From an uncultured Blautia sp. (GTDB taxonomy: Bacteria; Bacillota; Clostridia; Lachnospirales; Lachnospiraceae), in contig CAKROE010000064.1 of NCBI GenBank assembly GCA_934371915.1, positions 1 through 12,576 of the forward strand: a DNA stretch of 12,576 nucleotides. Reading direction: 5' to 3'. The notes beneath the pieces were generated by a model that saw only the letters and a list, made by a program, of their open reading frames with translations, had not been told where the DNA came from and did no database searches. Both the position numbers and the translations under genes were made by a program. Each line of letters starts with the position of its first letter. Positions within the stretch are counted from its first letter, which is position 1. Below are positions 1 to 7,156 of this stretch, piece after piece.

Positions 1-172
1 GCTTACAGGCACCCTGCTGAGGAGCACACCAGCCTACACCATGTGTGAAACCGGAAATGTCCTTTACTTCCTTAGCCTGAACCCATTTTGCTTCTTCCGG
101 AATCGGAGCAGCTCCGTGATGCACACCCTGTGCAACTGGGCACATTTCTTCTACTTCGCGTGAATAAATCAT
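1..172 (-). CDS. Fe-S cluster assembly scaffold-like (NifU/IscU-like) protein, 3' part outside window
   Basis: Only the first 57 codons are present; the gene runs off the left edge. The start ATG (170-172) is preceded by an AAAGGAG ribosome binding site at about 181-187. The visible protein begins MIYSREVEEMCPVAQGVHHG and later has GFTHGVGWCAPQQGACK, with cysteines at residues 11, 49 and 56. I recognise this as the N-terminus of the NifU/IscU-like scaffold proteins of Lachnospiraceae and other Clostridia, often annotated 'iron-sulfur cluster assembly scaffold protein' and often followed by a GGGtGRT protein. That assignment is from memory of the family; the diagnostic remainder lies outside the window. 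The gene is divergent from the TraX-like gene, and the 210-base spacer contains two inverted repeats that could be operators. Confidence 0.6.
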   Translation of the reverse strand, partial: MIYSREVEEMCPVAQGVHHGAAPIPEEAKWVQAKEVKDISGFTHGVGWCAPQQGACK

Positions 173-208
173 GTTAAAACTCCTTTCAAGTATAGATTTA
201 CTTATAAT

Positions 209-236
209 GTTGTTAAAAAGATAGACTACTAACAAC
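209..236. repeat. Inverted repeat, operator-like, upstream of the Fe-S scaffold-like gene
   Basis: GTTGTTA (209-215) and TAACAAC (230-236) form perfect 7-base arms around a 14-base centre. It lies 37-64 bases upstream of the start codon at 172. A TATAAG hexamer (minus strand, 201-206) sits between it and the gene, so the repeat would overlap the promoter spacer or the -35 region if that hexamer is the -10 box. No good -35 box is visible, which would fit a regulated promoter. Its function is inferred. Confidence 0.4.
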
Positions 237-239
237 CTG

Positions 240-267
240 ACAGTATTTTCTCACAAAGCCCTACTGT
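240..267. repeat. Second inverted repeat in the divergent intergenic region
   Basis: ACAGTA (240-245) and TACTGT (262-267) are perfect 6-base arms 16 bases apart. The repeat is next to the 209-236 inverted repeat and upstream of both divergent genes. Arms this short can arise by chance, so it is only a candidate. Confidence 0.2.
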
Positions 268-323
268 TAGTCCAGTCAAACTTGAACCAAAAATGCGAAG
301 ATTTGACATTATTATACACATAA

Positions 324-352
324 TTGCTGTTATGCCGTCTTTATGGTAAAAT
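324..352 (+). promoter_or_regulatory. Candidate sigma-A-type promoter of the TraX family gene
   Basis: TTGCTG (324-329) and TAAAAT (347-352) are separated by 17 bases and lie about 30 bases upstream of the start codon at 382. A perfect TTGACA at 303-308 followed 19 bases later by TGTTAT (328-333) is a second, less well spaced possibility. Confidence 0.45.
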
Positions 353-381
353 CAAAGAAAAAAGTCAAAGGAGCTTTAACG

Positions 382-1125
382 ATGTCCAGCAAACTTCCAC
401 CCAGCATTTTTCCGGCACGTTTTCAGATCTTAAGCGGCAGCATGCTCAAAGTGATTGCCTGTATTGCCATGCTGATCGACCATACCGGAGCTATTGTCCT
501 CAGCCGATATCAACCGGCTCTCACAAATCTGTTTTATATTAATGGAAGGGGTATCTCTGCTTATCGTATCGTCCGTGATATCGGCCGCTGTGCCTTTCCG
601 ATTTTTTGTTTTCTTATTGTAGAAGGTTTCCTGCATACACATGACCGAAGAAAATACGGCAGAAACCTTTTGTTATTCGCACTGATTTCCGAAATTCCGT
701 GGAATTATATGTTTGCCAACACCTGGCATTATGTCGATAAACAAAATGTGTTTTTTACACTCTTTCTCGGATATCTGGCATTCTGCGCGCTGGAATATTT
801 CTGGGAGACACCATGGATGCAGCTTGCCTCTCTTCTGGCACTGCTTGGCATCTCTATCGTACTCCATGCAGATTACGGCTGGCGCGGTTTTATCTTTCTC
901 GTCCTGATGTATCTTCTCCGAAACGAAAAGGTCTCTCAGGCAATCGTCGGAAGCTGCTGGCTCAGTTATGAATGGAAGGCCTGCTTCGCATTTATTTCTA
1001 TTAACATGTATAATGGAAAACGCGGCTTTATCCATGGAAAAGCCGCGAAGTATTTCTTTTACTTATTCTATCCTGTACACATCACGATCCTCGTGATCAT
1101 ACGGAATCTGTATTTTCTTTCGTAA
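382..1125 (+). CDS. TraX family integral membrane protein
   Basis: This is a 247-residue polytopic membrane protein of the TraX family. The family is named after the F-plasmid pilin N-acetylation protein TraX, but chromosomal homologues in Bacillota have no established substrate. Visible landmarks are LIDHTG (residues 31-36), a charged RDIGRCAFPIF segment, a conserved-looking EIPWN, and FYPVH near the C-terminus (His 233). About seven to eight hydrophobic segments cover most of its length. I start it at the ATG at 382 because AAAGGAG sits at 367-373 with good spacing; an in-frame ATG at 343 lies inside the probable -10 box and has no ribosome binding site. It appears monocistronic, with a promoter at 324-352 and a terminator at 1122-1149. 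An acyltransferase role is possible by family but unproven. Confidence 0.85.
   Translation: MSSKLPPSIFPARFQILSGSMLKVIACIAMLIDHTGAIVLSRYQPALTNLFYINGRGISAYRIVRDIGRCAFPIFCFLIVEGFLHTHDRRKYGRNLLLFALISEIPWNYMFANTWHYVDKQNVFFTLFLGYLAFCALEYFWETPWMQLASLLALLGISIVLHADYGWRGFIFLVLMYLLRNEKVSQAIVGSCWLSYEWKACFAFISINMYNGKRGFIHGKAAKYFFYLFYPVHITILVIIRNLYFLS
1021..1047 (+). repeat. Strong GC-rich hairpin inside the TraX family gene
   Basis: CGCGGCTTT (1021-1029) and AAAGCCGCG (1039-1047) are perfectly complementary 9-base arms with a 9-base loop. It encodes part of the loop before the last membrane segment. No U-run follows, so it is not a classical terminator. Confidence 0.5.
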
Positions 1126-1149
1126 ACAGATTGAACCTGTTTACTTTTT
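1122..1149 (+). terminator. Rho-independent terminator of the TraX family gene
   Basis: GTAAACAG (1122-1129), a 7-base loop and CTGTTTAC (1137-1144) form a perfect 8-base stem, followed by TTTTT (1145-1149) on the plus strand. The stem contains the stop codon of the TraX gene (1123-1125) on one arm and the stop codon of the convergent minus-strand gene (1141-1143) on the other. On the minus strand the stem is not followed by a U-run, so it is predicted to act mainly in the plus direction. Confidence 0.75.
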
Positions 1150-1809
1150 CTTGACGATCTCGGCTGCGTTTTTGTAGATACTGTCTGCCGGAATGCAGCC
1201 TCTTACCGGTGAAAGCGGATAAATATTGCTGTTTCTGCCTATCACGGTTCCAGGATTCAGTACAGAACCACACCCAACTTCTACATGATCACCCAGCATT
1301 GCACCGAATTTCTTCAGACCTGTCTCGATCTTTTCTTCTCCGTCTTTGACAACAACCAGTTTCTTGTCAGACTTCACATTTGAACAGATAGAGCCTGCAC
1401 CCATATGAGATTTATATCCAAGAACAGCATCACCGACATAATTATAATGCGGAACCTGTACTTTATTAAAGAGTACGGCATTTTTAAGTTCTGTGGAATT
1501 TCCTACAACAGCTCCCTCTCCTACGATTGCATTTCCACGGATAAATGCACAGTGACGTACTTCTGCGTCTTTTCCGATGATCGCCGGTCCGTGAATATAA
1601 GCAGTCGGTGCAACGGTTGCTGATCTTGCGATCCAGATATTGCCTTCACGGCACTCATACTCAAACGGACTGAGTGTCGGACCAAGTTTCATAATAAATT
1701 CTCCGATCTCCGGAAGCACTTCCCATGGGTATGTTTTTCCCTCGAATAATTCTGCTGCAATTGTTTCATTCAGATCCAGAAGATTTGAAATTGTAAAATC
1801 TTTTAACAT
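1141..1809 (-). CDS. Left-handed beta-helix acyltransferase-like protein (GlmU C-terminal-like)
   Basis: This 222-residue protein lacks the GlmU nucleotidyltransferase domain but has a hexapeptide-repeat core from about residue 65 to 205 (TVAPTA, IHGPAIIG, VGEGAVVG, GAMLGDHVEVG, LNPGTVIG). The segment HYNYVGDAVLG (His 121 onward), followed by HMGAGSICSN, resembles the acetyltransferase part of GlmU, in which a catalytic His occurs in an NHLSYLGD-type motif. Homologues are often labelled 'UDP-N-acetylglucosamine pyrophosphorylase', which is misleading because the pyrophosphorylase domain is absent. The natural substrate is unknown to me. It starts 2 bases after the topB stop; GAGGAGG at about 1820-1827, inside the end of topB, is its ribosome binding site. 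It is probably the last gene of the channel-topB-acyltransferase operon. Confidence 0.75.
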   Translation of the reverse strand: MLKDFTISNLLDLNETIAAELFEGKTYPWEVLPEIGEFIMKLGPTLSPFEYECREGNIWIARSATVAPTAYIHGPAIIGKDAEVRHCAFIRGNAIVGEGAVVGNSTELKNAVLFNKVQVPHYNYVGDAVLGYKSHMGAGSICSNVKSDKKLVVVKDGEEKIETGLKKFGAMLGDHVEVGCGSVLNPGTVIGRNSNIYPLSPVRGCIPADSIYKNAAEIVKKK

Positions 1810-1811
1810 AG

Positions 1812-3854
1812 TTATGCTTTTCCTCCTCGTTTTGCAGTTGTCGGTTTCTTTTTATAATTGACTGCCGCAGCATCAAAAAACTGCCGTAGTGCATACTGAT
1901 AATTGCTCTGCTCTACCTGATTGGTGCGTACTCTTACAAAATGTTCCAGCTTGTCCATATACTCCTGCGGAGTAATACTTCCCTCTGCAACATAAGTCAG
2001 ACCTTTCTCCCAGCTTGCCGTCAGTTCCGGATTCAAAAGGGAACGGATCGAACAGTTTACCACATCAAAGATCATCTCTCCCAGAAGTGTCGGTGTAATT
2101 ACCTGTGTCTTTTTATTCAGAGAAAGATATTTAATAGAAACAAGTTTCTTAAGGATCTCCGCCCTTGTCGCACTGGTTCCGATACCGCTTCCTTTGATCT
2201 GTGCACGAAGCTCTTCATCTTCGATCAGCTGTCCGGCATTCTCCATTGCAAGGATCATAGATCCGGAATTGTAACGTTTCGGCGGTGAAGTTTCGCCTTC
2301 TTTGATATTCAGCGCATCTACCGTCAGTATATCATTCTTTTTGAGTGCCTGCAATGCGTTCAGAAGCTGCGAATCGCAGGACACATCTTCATCCTCATTT
2401 TTCTCTGCATCTTTCTCCGCCAGAGATTTCTTTGCAAAAGAGTTGGTCGCATATTTCAGATAGCCTTCTTCCTGAAGCACCTTAAAACTGGAGAAAAATT
2501 TCTCACCCTGCATCTCTGTAGTCAGACTGACTTTCTGATAAACTGCCGGCGGACAGAATACACACAGGAAACGACGCACGATCGTCTCATAAACTCTCTG
2601 TGACGTCAGAGAAAGTCCGTTCAGCGCGTTCAGCCCCTGTCCGGTCGGAATAATCGCATAATGGTCTGTGATCTGTTTATCATTGACATATCTGGTCTTT
2701 GCGATTGTCTTGTAGGAACCCATCTGCAAAATTTCTTCCGCTGCATTATCAATAGCCGGATAGCGGCGCAGACCGGAGATATTTTTATAGATTTCTTTTG
2801 CCACTGCGCTCGATAATACTCTCGCATCGGTTCGTGGATAGGTAACCAGTTTCTTTTCATACAGTTCCTGCGTGATCCGAAGTGTCTCATCCGGACTGAT
2901 CTTAAAAAGTTTGGAACATACATTCTGAAGCTCCGCCAGATTGAATAAAAGCGGCGGATTTTTATTTTCTTTTTTGCGCTCGACCTTTTCGACGCAACAG
3001 CTCAATGGCTGCTGTGCCTGAAGCATACCAATCAGTTCCTCTGTATGCTTCTTTTCTTTAAATCCATTTTCTTTGTACAGGTACGGAGACTGGAAATATC
3101 TGCTGCCTTCTACGGCTCTCCATTCTCCTTCAAAATGTTCTCCCTCCAGAGCAATACCGGAAAGTACACGATAAAACGGAGTCTTCACAAAAGACCGGAT
3201 TTCCCGTTCCCTTCGCACGACCATACCAAGCACACAGGTCATTACCCTGCCGACAGAAATTGCCTGATATTTGCTGTTCAGATAATTGGAAACGCTGTTC
3301 CCGTAACGAAGCGTCAGTACCCTGGAAAAATTAATTCCCATCAGATAATCTTCTTTTGCACGAAGATACGCTGAATCCGCCAGATTATCATAGGCAGAAA
3401 GCTCTTTTGCCTCGCGGATACCTCTCAGGATCTCTTCTTCTGTCTGGGAATCGATCCAGACACGCCGCTGATTCTTATCTTTTACGCCCGCCATCTGCGC
3501 CACAAGGCGGTAGATATACTCTCCCTCACGCCCGGAGTCCGTGCACACATAGATAGTCTCTACATCCGGACGGTTCAGAAGCCCCTTAACAATGTTAAAC
3601 TGTTTCTGAACTCCCGGAATCACTTCATATTTAAATTCACGCGGCAAAAAAGGCAGGGTATCTAAACTCCACCTTTTGTACTTGATATCGTATTTTTCAG
3701 GATAGCTCATAGTGACCAGATGCCCTACGCACCAGGTCACTACAGAATCTTCTGATTCCAGATAGCCATCCCTTCTCTGTCCGTTAATTTTTAATGCCTT
3801 AGCAAATTCCTGAGCAACACTTGGTTTCTCAGCTATGTATAAGGATTTACCCAT
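1812..3854 (-). CDS. topB: DNA topoisomerase III (type IA)
   Basis: This 680-residue type IA topoisomerase cuts and passes single DNA strands, relaxing negative supercoils and unlinking DNA. It starts MGKSLYIAEKPSVA; the Toprim domain shows Glu 9 and TDSGREGE with Asp 106 and Glu 110. The catalytic tyrosine is Tyr 339 in LVTYPRTD. The GSGIGTSATRAEI segment near residue 570 is typical of the domain IV region. The C-terminus is short and basic (KKKPTTAKRGGKA) with no cysteine-rich zinc ribbons, normal for the compact TopB type. The ATG at 3854 lies one base after the stop codon of the upstream channel gene, without a strong ribosome binding site, so translation is probably coupled. An in-frame GTG at 3869 is less likely because family members begin at MGKSLYIAEKPS. 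Confidence 0.95.
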   Translation of the reverse strand: MGKSLYIAEKPSVAQEFAKALKINGQRRDGYLESEDSVVTWCVGHLVTMSYPEKYDIKYKRWSLDTLPFLPREFKYEVIPGVQKQFNIVKGLLNRPDVETIYVCTDSGREGEYIYRLVAQMAGVKDKNQRRVWIDSQTEEEILRGIREAKELSAYDNLADSAYLRAKEDYLMGINFSRVLTLRYGNSVSNYLNSKYQAISVGRVMTCVLGMVVRREREIRSFVKTPFYRVLSGIALEGEHFEGEWRAVEGSRYFQSPYLYKENGFKEKKHTEELIGMLQAQQPLSCCVEKVERKKENKNPPLLFNLAELQNVCSKLFKISPDETLRITQELYEKKLVTYPRTDARVLSSAVAKEIYKNISGLRRYPAIDNAAEEILQMGSYKTIAKTRYVNDKQITDHYAIIPTGQGLNALNGLSLTSQRVYETIVRRFLCVFCPPAVYQKVSLTTEMQGEKFFSSFKVLQEEGYLKYATNSFAKKSLAEKDAEKNEDEDVSCDSQLLNALQALKKNDILTVDALNIKEGETSPPKRYNSGSMILAMENAGQLIEDEELRAQIKGSGIGTSATRAEILKKLVSIKYLSLNKKTQVITPTLLGEMIFDVVNCSIRSLLNPELTASWEKGLTYVAEGSITPQEYMDKLEHFVRVRTNQVEQSNYQYALRQFFDAAAVNYKKKPTTAKRGGKA

Positions 3855-3855
3855 A

Positions 3856-4614
3856 TTACTTATCTGCACTCATCTTTCTGAGAGGCCATGCAAGTAAAAT
3901 CGCACCGCCTGCCATATTTCCTAAAGTGACGATCACCATGCTCTTAACCATTGCCCCGATGGAAAGTCCCGGCACAAGGCAGGCTGCTGTAACAAAAATA
4001 CCCATATTTGCCACGCAGTGCTCGAATCCGCTGACAACGAATCCGGAAATACACATAACGATCATCAAAAATTTCGCTGCTTCACTTTTCAGTTTGATGC
4101 CACAAAGAACTCCTAAACATACAAAGAAATTACATAAAACTGCACGGAAGAACATCTGTCCTGCCGGAATTGCAAGTTTGTTTCCTATAAATCCGGCAAA
4201 ATAATCTCCCGTTCCGGATGCTCCCGCCCACACAAAAATCAGGGAAAGAATCAGACATCCGACAAAATTGCCAATGTAGCTGATCAGCCATACCTTGCCG
4301 GCTTCGCCCCAGCTTACTTTTTTGTCATAAGCTCCGAATGCCATAACAAGATTGTTTCCAGTAAACAATTCACCGCCTACCAGCGAGATCAGAAGAACTG
4401 CGATTGAGAACACCAGTGCCCCGAGGAATTTCCCCCACGCCGGTTCCTCAGCACCTGAAAAAACATTTCCGACCACATTGGAAAAGATCATGGCAACTAC
4501 AATAAAAAAGCCCGCCATGATTGCCCGCACAAAATACTTGAAGAAATTGTTCTTCAATAAAGTGCTCTTTGCGATTGCCGCATTTGACAGTTTTTCTACA
4601 TCCTCGTGATTCAT
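3856..4614 (-). CDS. Formate/nitrite transporter (FNT) family channel
   Basis: This 252-residue membrane protein belongs to the FNT pentameric anion channels (FocA, NirC, hydrosulfide channel). Both family signatures are visible: VGGELFTGN (about 79-87) and LCNFFVCLG (about 160-168). The central pore histidine is His 199 in GFEHCVANMG, as in FocA and NirC. About six membrane segments are apparent. The substrate (formate, nitrite or hydrosulfide) cannot be told from sequence alone; formate is a fair guess in a fermentative anaerobe. I start it at the ATG at 4614 because AAGGGAGG precedes it (about 4623-4630); an in-frame GTG at 4671 falls next to the predicted transcription start and has no ribosome binding site. 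It is the first gene of an operon with topB and the beta-helix protein, promoter 4687-4715. Confidence 0.9.
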   Translation of the reverse strand: MNHEDVEKLSNAAIAKSTLLKNNFFKYFVRAIMAGFFIVVAMIFSNVVGNVFSGAEEPAWGKFLGALVFSIAVLLISLVGGELFTGNNLVMAFGAYDKKVSWGEAGKVWLISYIGNFVGCLILSLIFVWAGASGTGDYFAGFIGNKLAIPAGQMFFRAVLCNFFVCLGVLCGIKLKSEAAKFLMIVMCISGFVVSGFEHCVANMGIFVTAACLVPGLSIGAMVKSMVIVTLGNMAGGAILLAWPLRKMSADK

Positions 4615-4686
4615 AAAAAAAACCTCCCTTTCCCGGGAACATCGTTTCTTGTATACGTTTGTCCCCTCCACATATTGTATTCTTGA

Positions 4687-4715
4687 ATTATATCATTTTC
4701 GATAAAAATTCTCAA
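4687..4715 (-). promoter_or_regulatory. Sigma-A-type promoter of the FNT-topB-acyltransferase operon
   Basis: On the minus strand, TTGAGA (4710-4715) and a perfect TATAAT (4687-4692) are separated by 17 bases. Transcription should begin near 4680, giving a leader of about 65 bases. The leader contains a perfect 10-base palindrome TTCCCGGGAA (4630-4639) just before the ribosome binding site. Confidence 0.8.
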
Positions 4716-4766
4716 TACATATAGTATGAGGTTTGATATTTTTATGACAATTTTACATTCCTTTTT

Positions 4767-4783
4767 GATAACTGTCAGTTATC
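4767..4783. repeat. Inverted repeat overlapping the selD stop codon
   Basis: GATAACT (4767-4773) and AGTTATC (4777-4783) form 7-base arms with a 3-base loop across the selD stop codon (4779-4781). In selD transcripts the hairpin would be followed by AAAAAG, not a U-run, so it is not a standard intrinsic terminator. It may stabilise the 3' end or be an operator. Confidence 0.35.
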
Positions 4784-5810
4784 GAATCAGTAATGTATGC
4801 TTTTCCCTGTCAATTACTTCCCCGATCACTGCACATGGAAGTGATAATTCTTTCAGTTCCCTCAGTATTTCATCTGCTTCTTCTGCCGGAACTGCTGCCA
4901 GAAGTCCGCCGGAAGTCTGTGGATCAAACACAAGGTCTTCGAGCCAGAGTTCTGCTGTACTTACATAACCGGTTTTTGCCGCAAATTCTCTGTTGCGATA
5001 TGCCCCTCCAGGAATCAGACCCATAGATGCATATTCTTCCACATCCGGAAGAATTGGAAGTGCCTGTGTATCTATTACAAGTGTCTTGTCACTGCCTTCC
5101 GCCATTTCTGTGCCATGACCGCCAAGACCGAATCCGGTAACATCCGTACACGCATGAATTGTATATTTTTTAAGAATTTCACATGCATACTTGTTTAAAG
5201 TCTTCATGGATTTCAATACAGCCTCCCGTGCTCTCTCTGAAACAAGATCTGCTTTGATTGCTGTATTAATGATTCCGGCTCCAAGCGGTTTTGTCAGGAT
5301 CAGTTTATCACCTGTCTGCGCGCCATAGTTTTTCCAGAATTTGTCCGGATGGACAAAGCCAGTCACACTCAGTCCGTATTTCGGTGTATCATCCTGTATC
5401 GTATGTCCTCCTGCAAGCACCGCTCCTGCCTCCAGAACTTTGTCTGCACCGCCCTTAAGGATTTCACCCAAAATCGCTGTGTCCATGTCCTTTGGAAACG
5501 CAACAATATTAAGTGCGGTCTTTGGTTCTCCGCCCATTGCATACACATCACTTAAGGCATTCGCCGCAGCAATCTGTCCGAAATCATAAGGATCATCTGC
5601 AACCGGCGTAAAGAAATCCAGTGTCTGGATCATGGCAAGTTCATCTGAAATCTTATATACAGCCGCATCATCTGAAGTTTCTGTTCCAACCAGAAGATGC
5701 GGATCCTGAAATTTCGGCAGTCCGCAGAGTACACCGGCAAGCGTTCCCGGTCCCACTTTGGCGGCACAGCCACAGTTTGGCGCAAGTTTTGTAAGATATA
5801 CCTTTTCCAT
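4779..5810 (-). CDS. selD: Selenide, water dikinase (selenophosphate synthetase)
   Basis: This 343-residue protein makes selenophosphate from selenide and ATP, the selenium donor for selenocysteine-tRNA and selenouridine-tRNA. The glycine-rich N-terminal active-site segment reads NCGCAAK: Cys 15 aligns with the catalytic Cys/Sec position and Lys 18 with the essential lysine. This is therefore a cysteine form, not a selenoprotein. Metal/ATP-binding acidic residues are seen in TSDDAAVY, LDFFTPVADDPYDFG and ANALSDVYAMGG, and AGGHTIQDD and DPQTSGG are further family motifs. The start ATG (5808-5810) follows AGAAAGGAAA. No selA, selB or tRNA-Sec gene is visible here, so they must be elsewhere if the cell makes selenoproteins. 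It lies upstream of, but is separately promoted from, the FNT operon. Confidence 0.95.
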   Translation of the reverse strand: MEKVYLTKLAPNCGCAAKVGPGTLAGVLCGLPKFQDPHLLVGTETSDDAAVYKISDELAMIQTLDFFTPVADDPYDFGQIAAANALSDVYAMGGEPKTALNIVAFPKDMDTAILGEILKGGADKVLEAGAVLAGGHTIQDDTPKYGLSVTGFVHPDKFWKNYGAQTGDKLILTKPLGAGIINTAIKADLVSERAREAVLKSMKTLNKYACEILKKYTIHACTDVTGFGLGGHGTEMAEGSDKTLVIDTQALPILPDVEEYASMGLIPGGAYRNREFAAKTGYVSTAELWLEDLVFDPQTSGGLLAAVPAEEADEILRELKELSLPCAVIGEVIDREKHTLLIR

Positions 5811-5849
5811 TTTTACCGAATTTCCTTTCTGTCTTAACCTTGTTCATCT

Positions 5850-5878
5850 ATGATAACATAATTTTTCTTTTTTCTCCA
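5850..5878 (-). promoter_or_regulatory. Candidate promoter of selD
   Basis: On the minus strand, TGGAGA (5873-5878) and TATCAT (5850-5855) are 17 bases apart and lie between the asd terminator and the selD start codon at 5810. The -35 box matches the consensus at four of six positions, so this is a moderate match. Confidence 0.5.
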
Positions 5879-5903
5879 TGTCTTTTTTGATAGAAAAACT
5901 CAA

Positions 5904-5947
5904 TAAAAAAACTGCCCCGGCAAATTTAAATCTTCACCCGGACAGTT
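5904..5947 (-). terminator. Rho-independent terminator of asd
   Basis: Read on the minus strand, AACTGTCCGG (5947-5938) pairs with CCGGGGCAGTT (5920-5910) across a 17-base loop, with one G.U pair and a bulge, and runs into seven Ts (5910-5904). It begins about 20 bases after the asd stop codon and separates asd from selD. Confidence 0.8.
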
Positions 5948-5966
5948 TCTTATTATTCAGATCGCA

Positions 5967-7052
5967 TTATTTCTTAGTGATATATCCTTTTGCTTTCAGT
6001 GTCTCTGCACAGAGAACAGCTCCGCCTGCAGCACCTCTTACAGTGTTGTGGGAAAGTCCTACGAATTTGTAATCATAAACTTTGTCTTCACGGAGACGTC
6101 CGATGGATACACCCATGCCGTTTTCGTAGTTGACATCTTCGCTTACCTGCGGACGGTTGTCTTCTTCGAGATACTGAATGAAATGCTTCGGCGCACTCGG
6201 AAGCTCCAGTTCCTGCGGAAGTCCTTTGAAATTGCGGAGGGCTTCGATCAGCTGCTCTTTTGTAGGTTTCTTGCGGAATTTTACAAATACGGCTGCTGTA
6301 TGTCCGTTCAGTACCGGAACACGCAGACACTGGCATGTGATAACAGGTTCTGTAGCCGGTACGATCACACCGTCTTCGATCTTGCCCCACAGTCTCAGCG
6401 GCTCTTTTTCACTCTTCTCTTCTTCTCCGCCAATGTACGGGATGATGTTGTGTTCCATTTCCGGCCAGTCTTTAAATGTCTTTCCGGCTCCGGAGATTGC
6501 CTGATATGTAGTAGCAACCACTTCATATGGCTCAAATTCTTTCCATGCAGTAAGAACCGGTGCATAGCTCTGGATAGAGCAGTTTGGTTTTACCGCAATG
6601 AAACCTTTCTTTGTTCCGAGACGTTTCTGCTGATATTTGATAACATCGAAGTGTTCCGGGTTGATTTCCGGTACTACCATCGGTACATCCGGTGTCCAGC
6701 GATGAGCGCTGTTGTTGGATACGACCGGTGTTTCTGTCTTTGCATATTCTTCTTCGATCGCTTTGATCTCGTCTTTTGACATGTCAACTGCTGAAAATAC
6801 AAAATCTACAGTAGATGCAACTTTTTCTACTTCGTTGACATTCATCACAACGATTTTCTTTACTGCTTCCGGCATCGGAGTGTCCATTTTCCATCTGCCG
6901 CCTACCGCTTCTTCATAAGTTTTTCCGGCACTTCTCGGACTTGCTGCAAGGGTAACCACTTCAAACCACGGATGATTCTCCAGAAGAGAAATAAATCTCT
7001 GTCCTACCATACCTGTAGCGCCTAAAATGCCGACTCTCAGTTTTTCGCTCAT
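5967..7052 (-). CDS. asd: Aspartate-semialdehyde dehydrogenase (yeast/archaeal type)
   Basis: This 361-residue enzyme reduces aspartyl phosphate to aspartate semialdehyde with NADPH, a shared step to lysine/diaminopimelate, threonine, methionine and isoleucine. The NADP-binding loop GATGMVG (11-17) is near the N-terminus. The catalytic cysteine is Cys 158 in KPNCSIQ, and the substrate-binding RVPVLNGH supplies Arg 244 and the general-base His 251. Its length and the SNNSAHRW and KPNCSIQ segments fit the archaeal/fungal branch (TIGR00978 type) rather than the E. coli-type Asd. The ATG at 7052 has AGGAGAA upstream. A candidate promoter is at 7123-7149 and a strong terminator at 5904-5947, so it is probably a single-gene transcript, possibly with read-through from argH, which has no visible terminator. 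I see no lysine riboswitch in the leader of about 65 bases. Confidence 0.95.
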   Translation of the reverse strand: MSEKLRVGILGATGMVGQRFISLLENHPWFEVVTLAASPRSAGKTYEEAVGGRWKMDTPMPEAVKKIVVMNVNEVEKVASTVDFVFSAVDMSKDEIKAIEEEYAKTETPVVSNNSAHRWTPDVPMVVPEINPEHFDVIKYQQKRLGTKKGFIAVKPNCSIQSYAPVLTAWKEFEPYEVVATTYQAISGAGKTFKDWPEMEHNIIPYIGGEEEKSEKEPLRLWGKIEDGVIVPATEPVITCQCLRVPVLNGHTAAVFVKFRKKPTKEQLIEALRNFKGLPQELELPSAPKHFIQYLEEDNRPQVSEDVNYENGMGVSIGRLREDKVYDYKFVGLSHNTVRGAAGGAVLCAETLKAKGYITKK

Positions 7053-7122
7053 AACAATGTTCTCCTCATTCTTTTATTTCGCATGTGTCTTTGTGTAGCA
7101 CACATCTGTTTTCCTTGTACAT

Positions 7123-7149
7123 ACTATACCACTTCATCAGAAATTGCAA
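7123..7149 (-). promoter_or_regulatory. Candidate promoter of asd
   Basis: On the minus strand, TATAGT (7123-7128) is a good -10 box. TTGCAA (7144-7149) is a possible -35 box, but the 15-base spacing is short. It lies directly after the argH stop codon (7157-7159). Confidence 0.5.
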
Positions 7150-7156
7150 GATGTTT

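Noticed and set aside
343..381. Upstream ATG start for the TraX family gene
   Set aside because: It falls within the predicted promoter -10 region and has no ribosome binding site, while the ATG at 382 follows AAAGGAG.
4615..4671. GTG start extending the FNT channel by 19 residues
   Set aside because: It lies about 10 bases from the predicted transcription start, has no ribosome binding site, and the added residues are charged and unlike FNT N-termini.
6048..6779. 243-codon open frame on the plus strand opposite asd
   Set aside because: Antisense shadow of a clear Asd coding sequence; Phe/Cys-rich nonsense composition and no family features.
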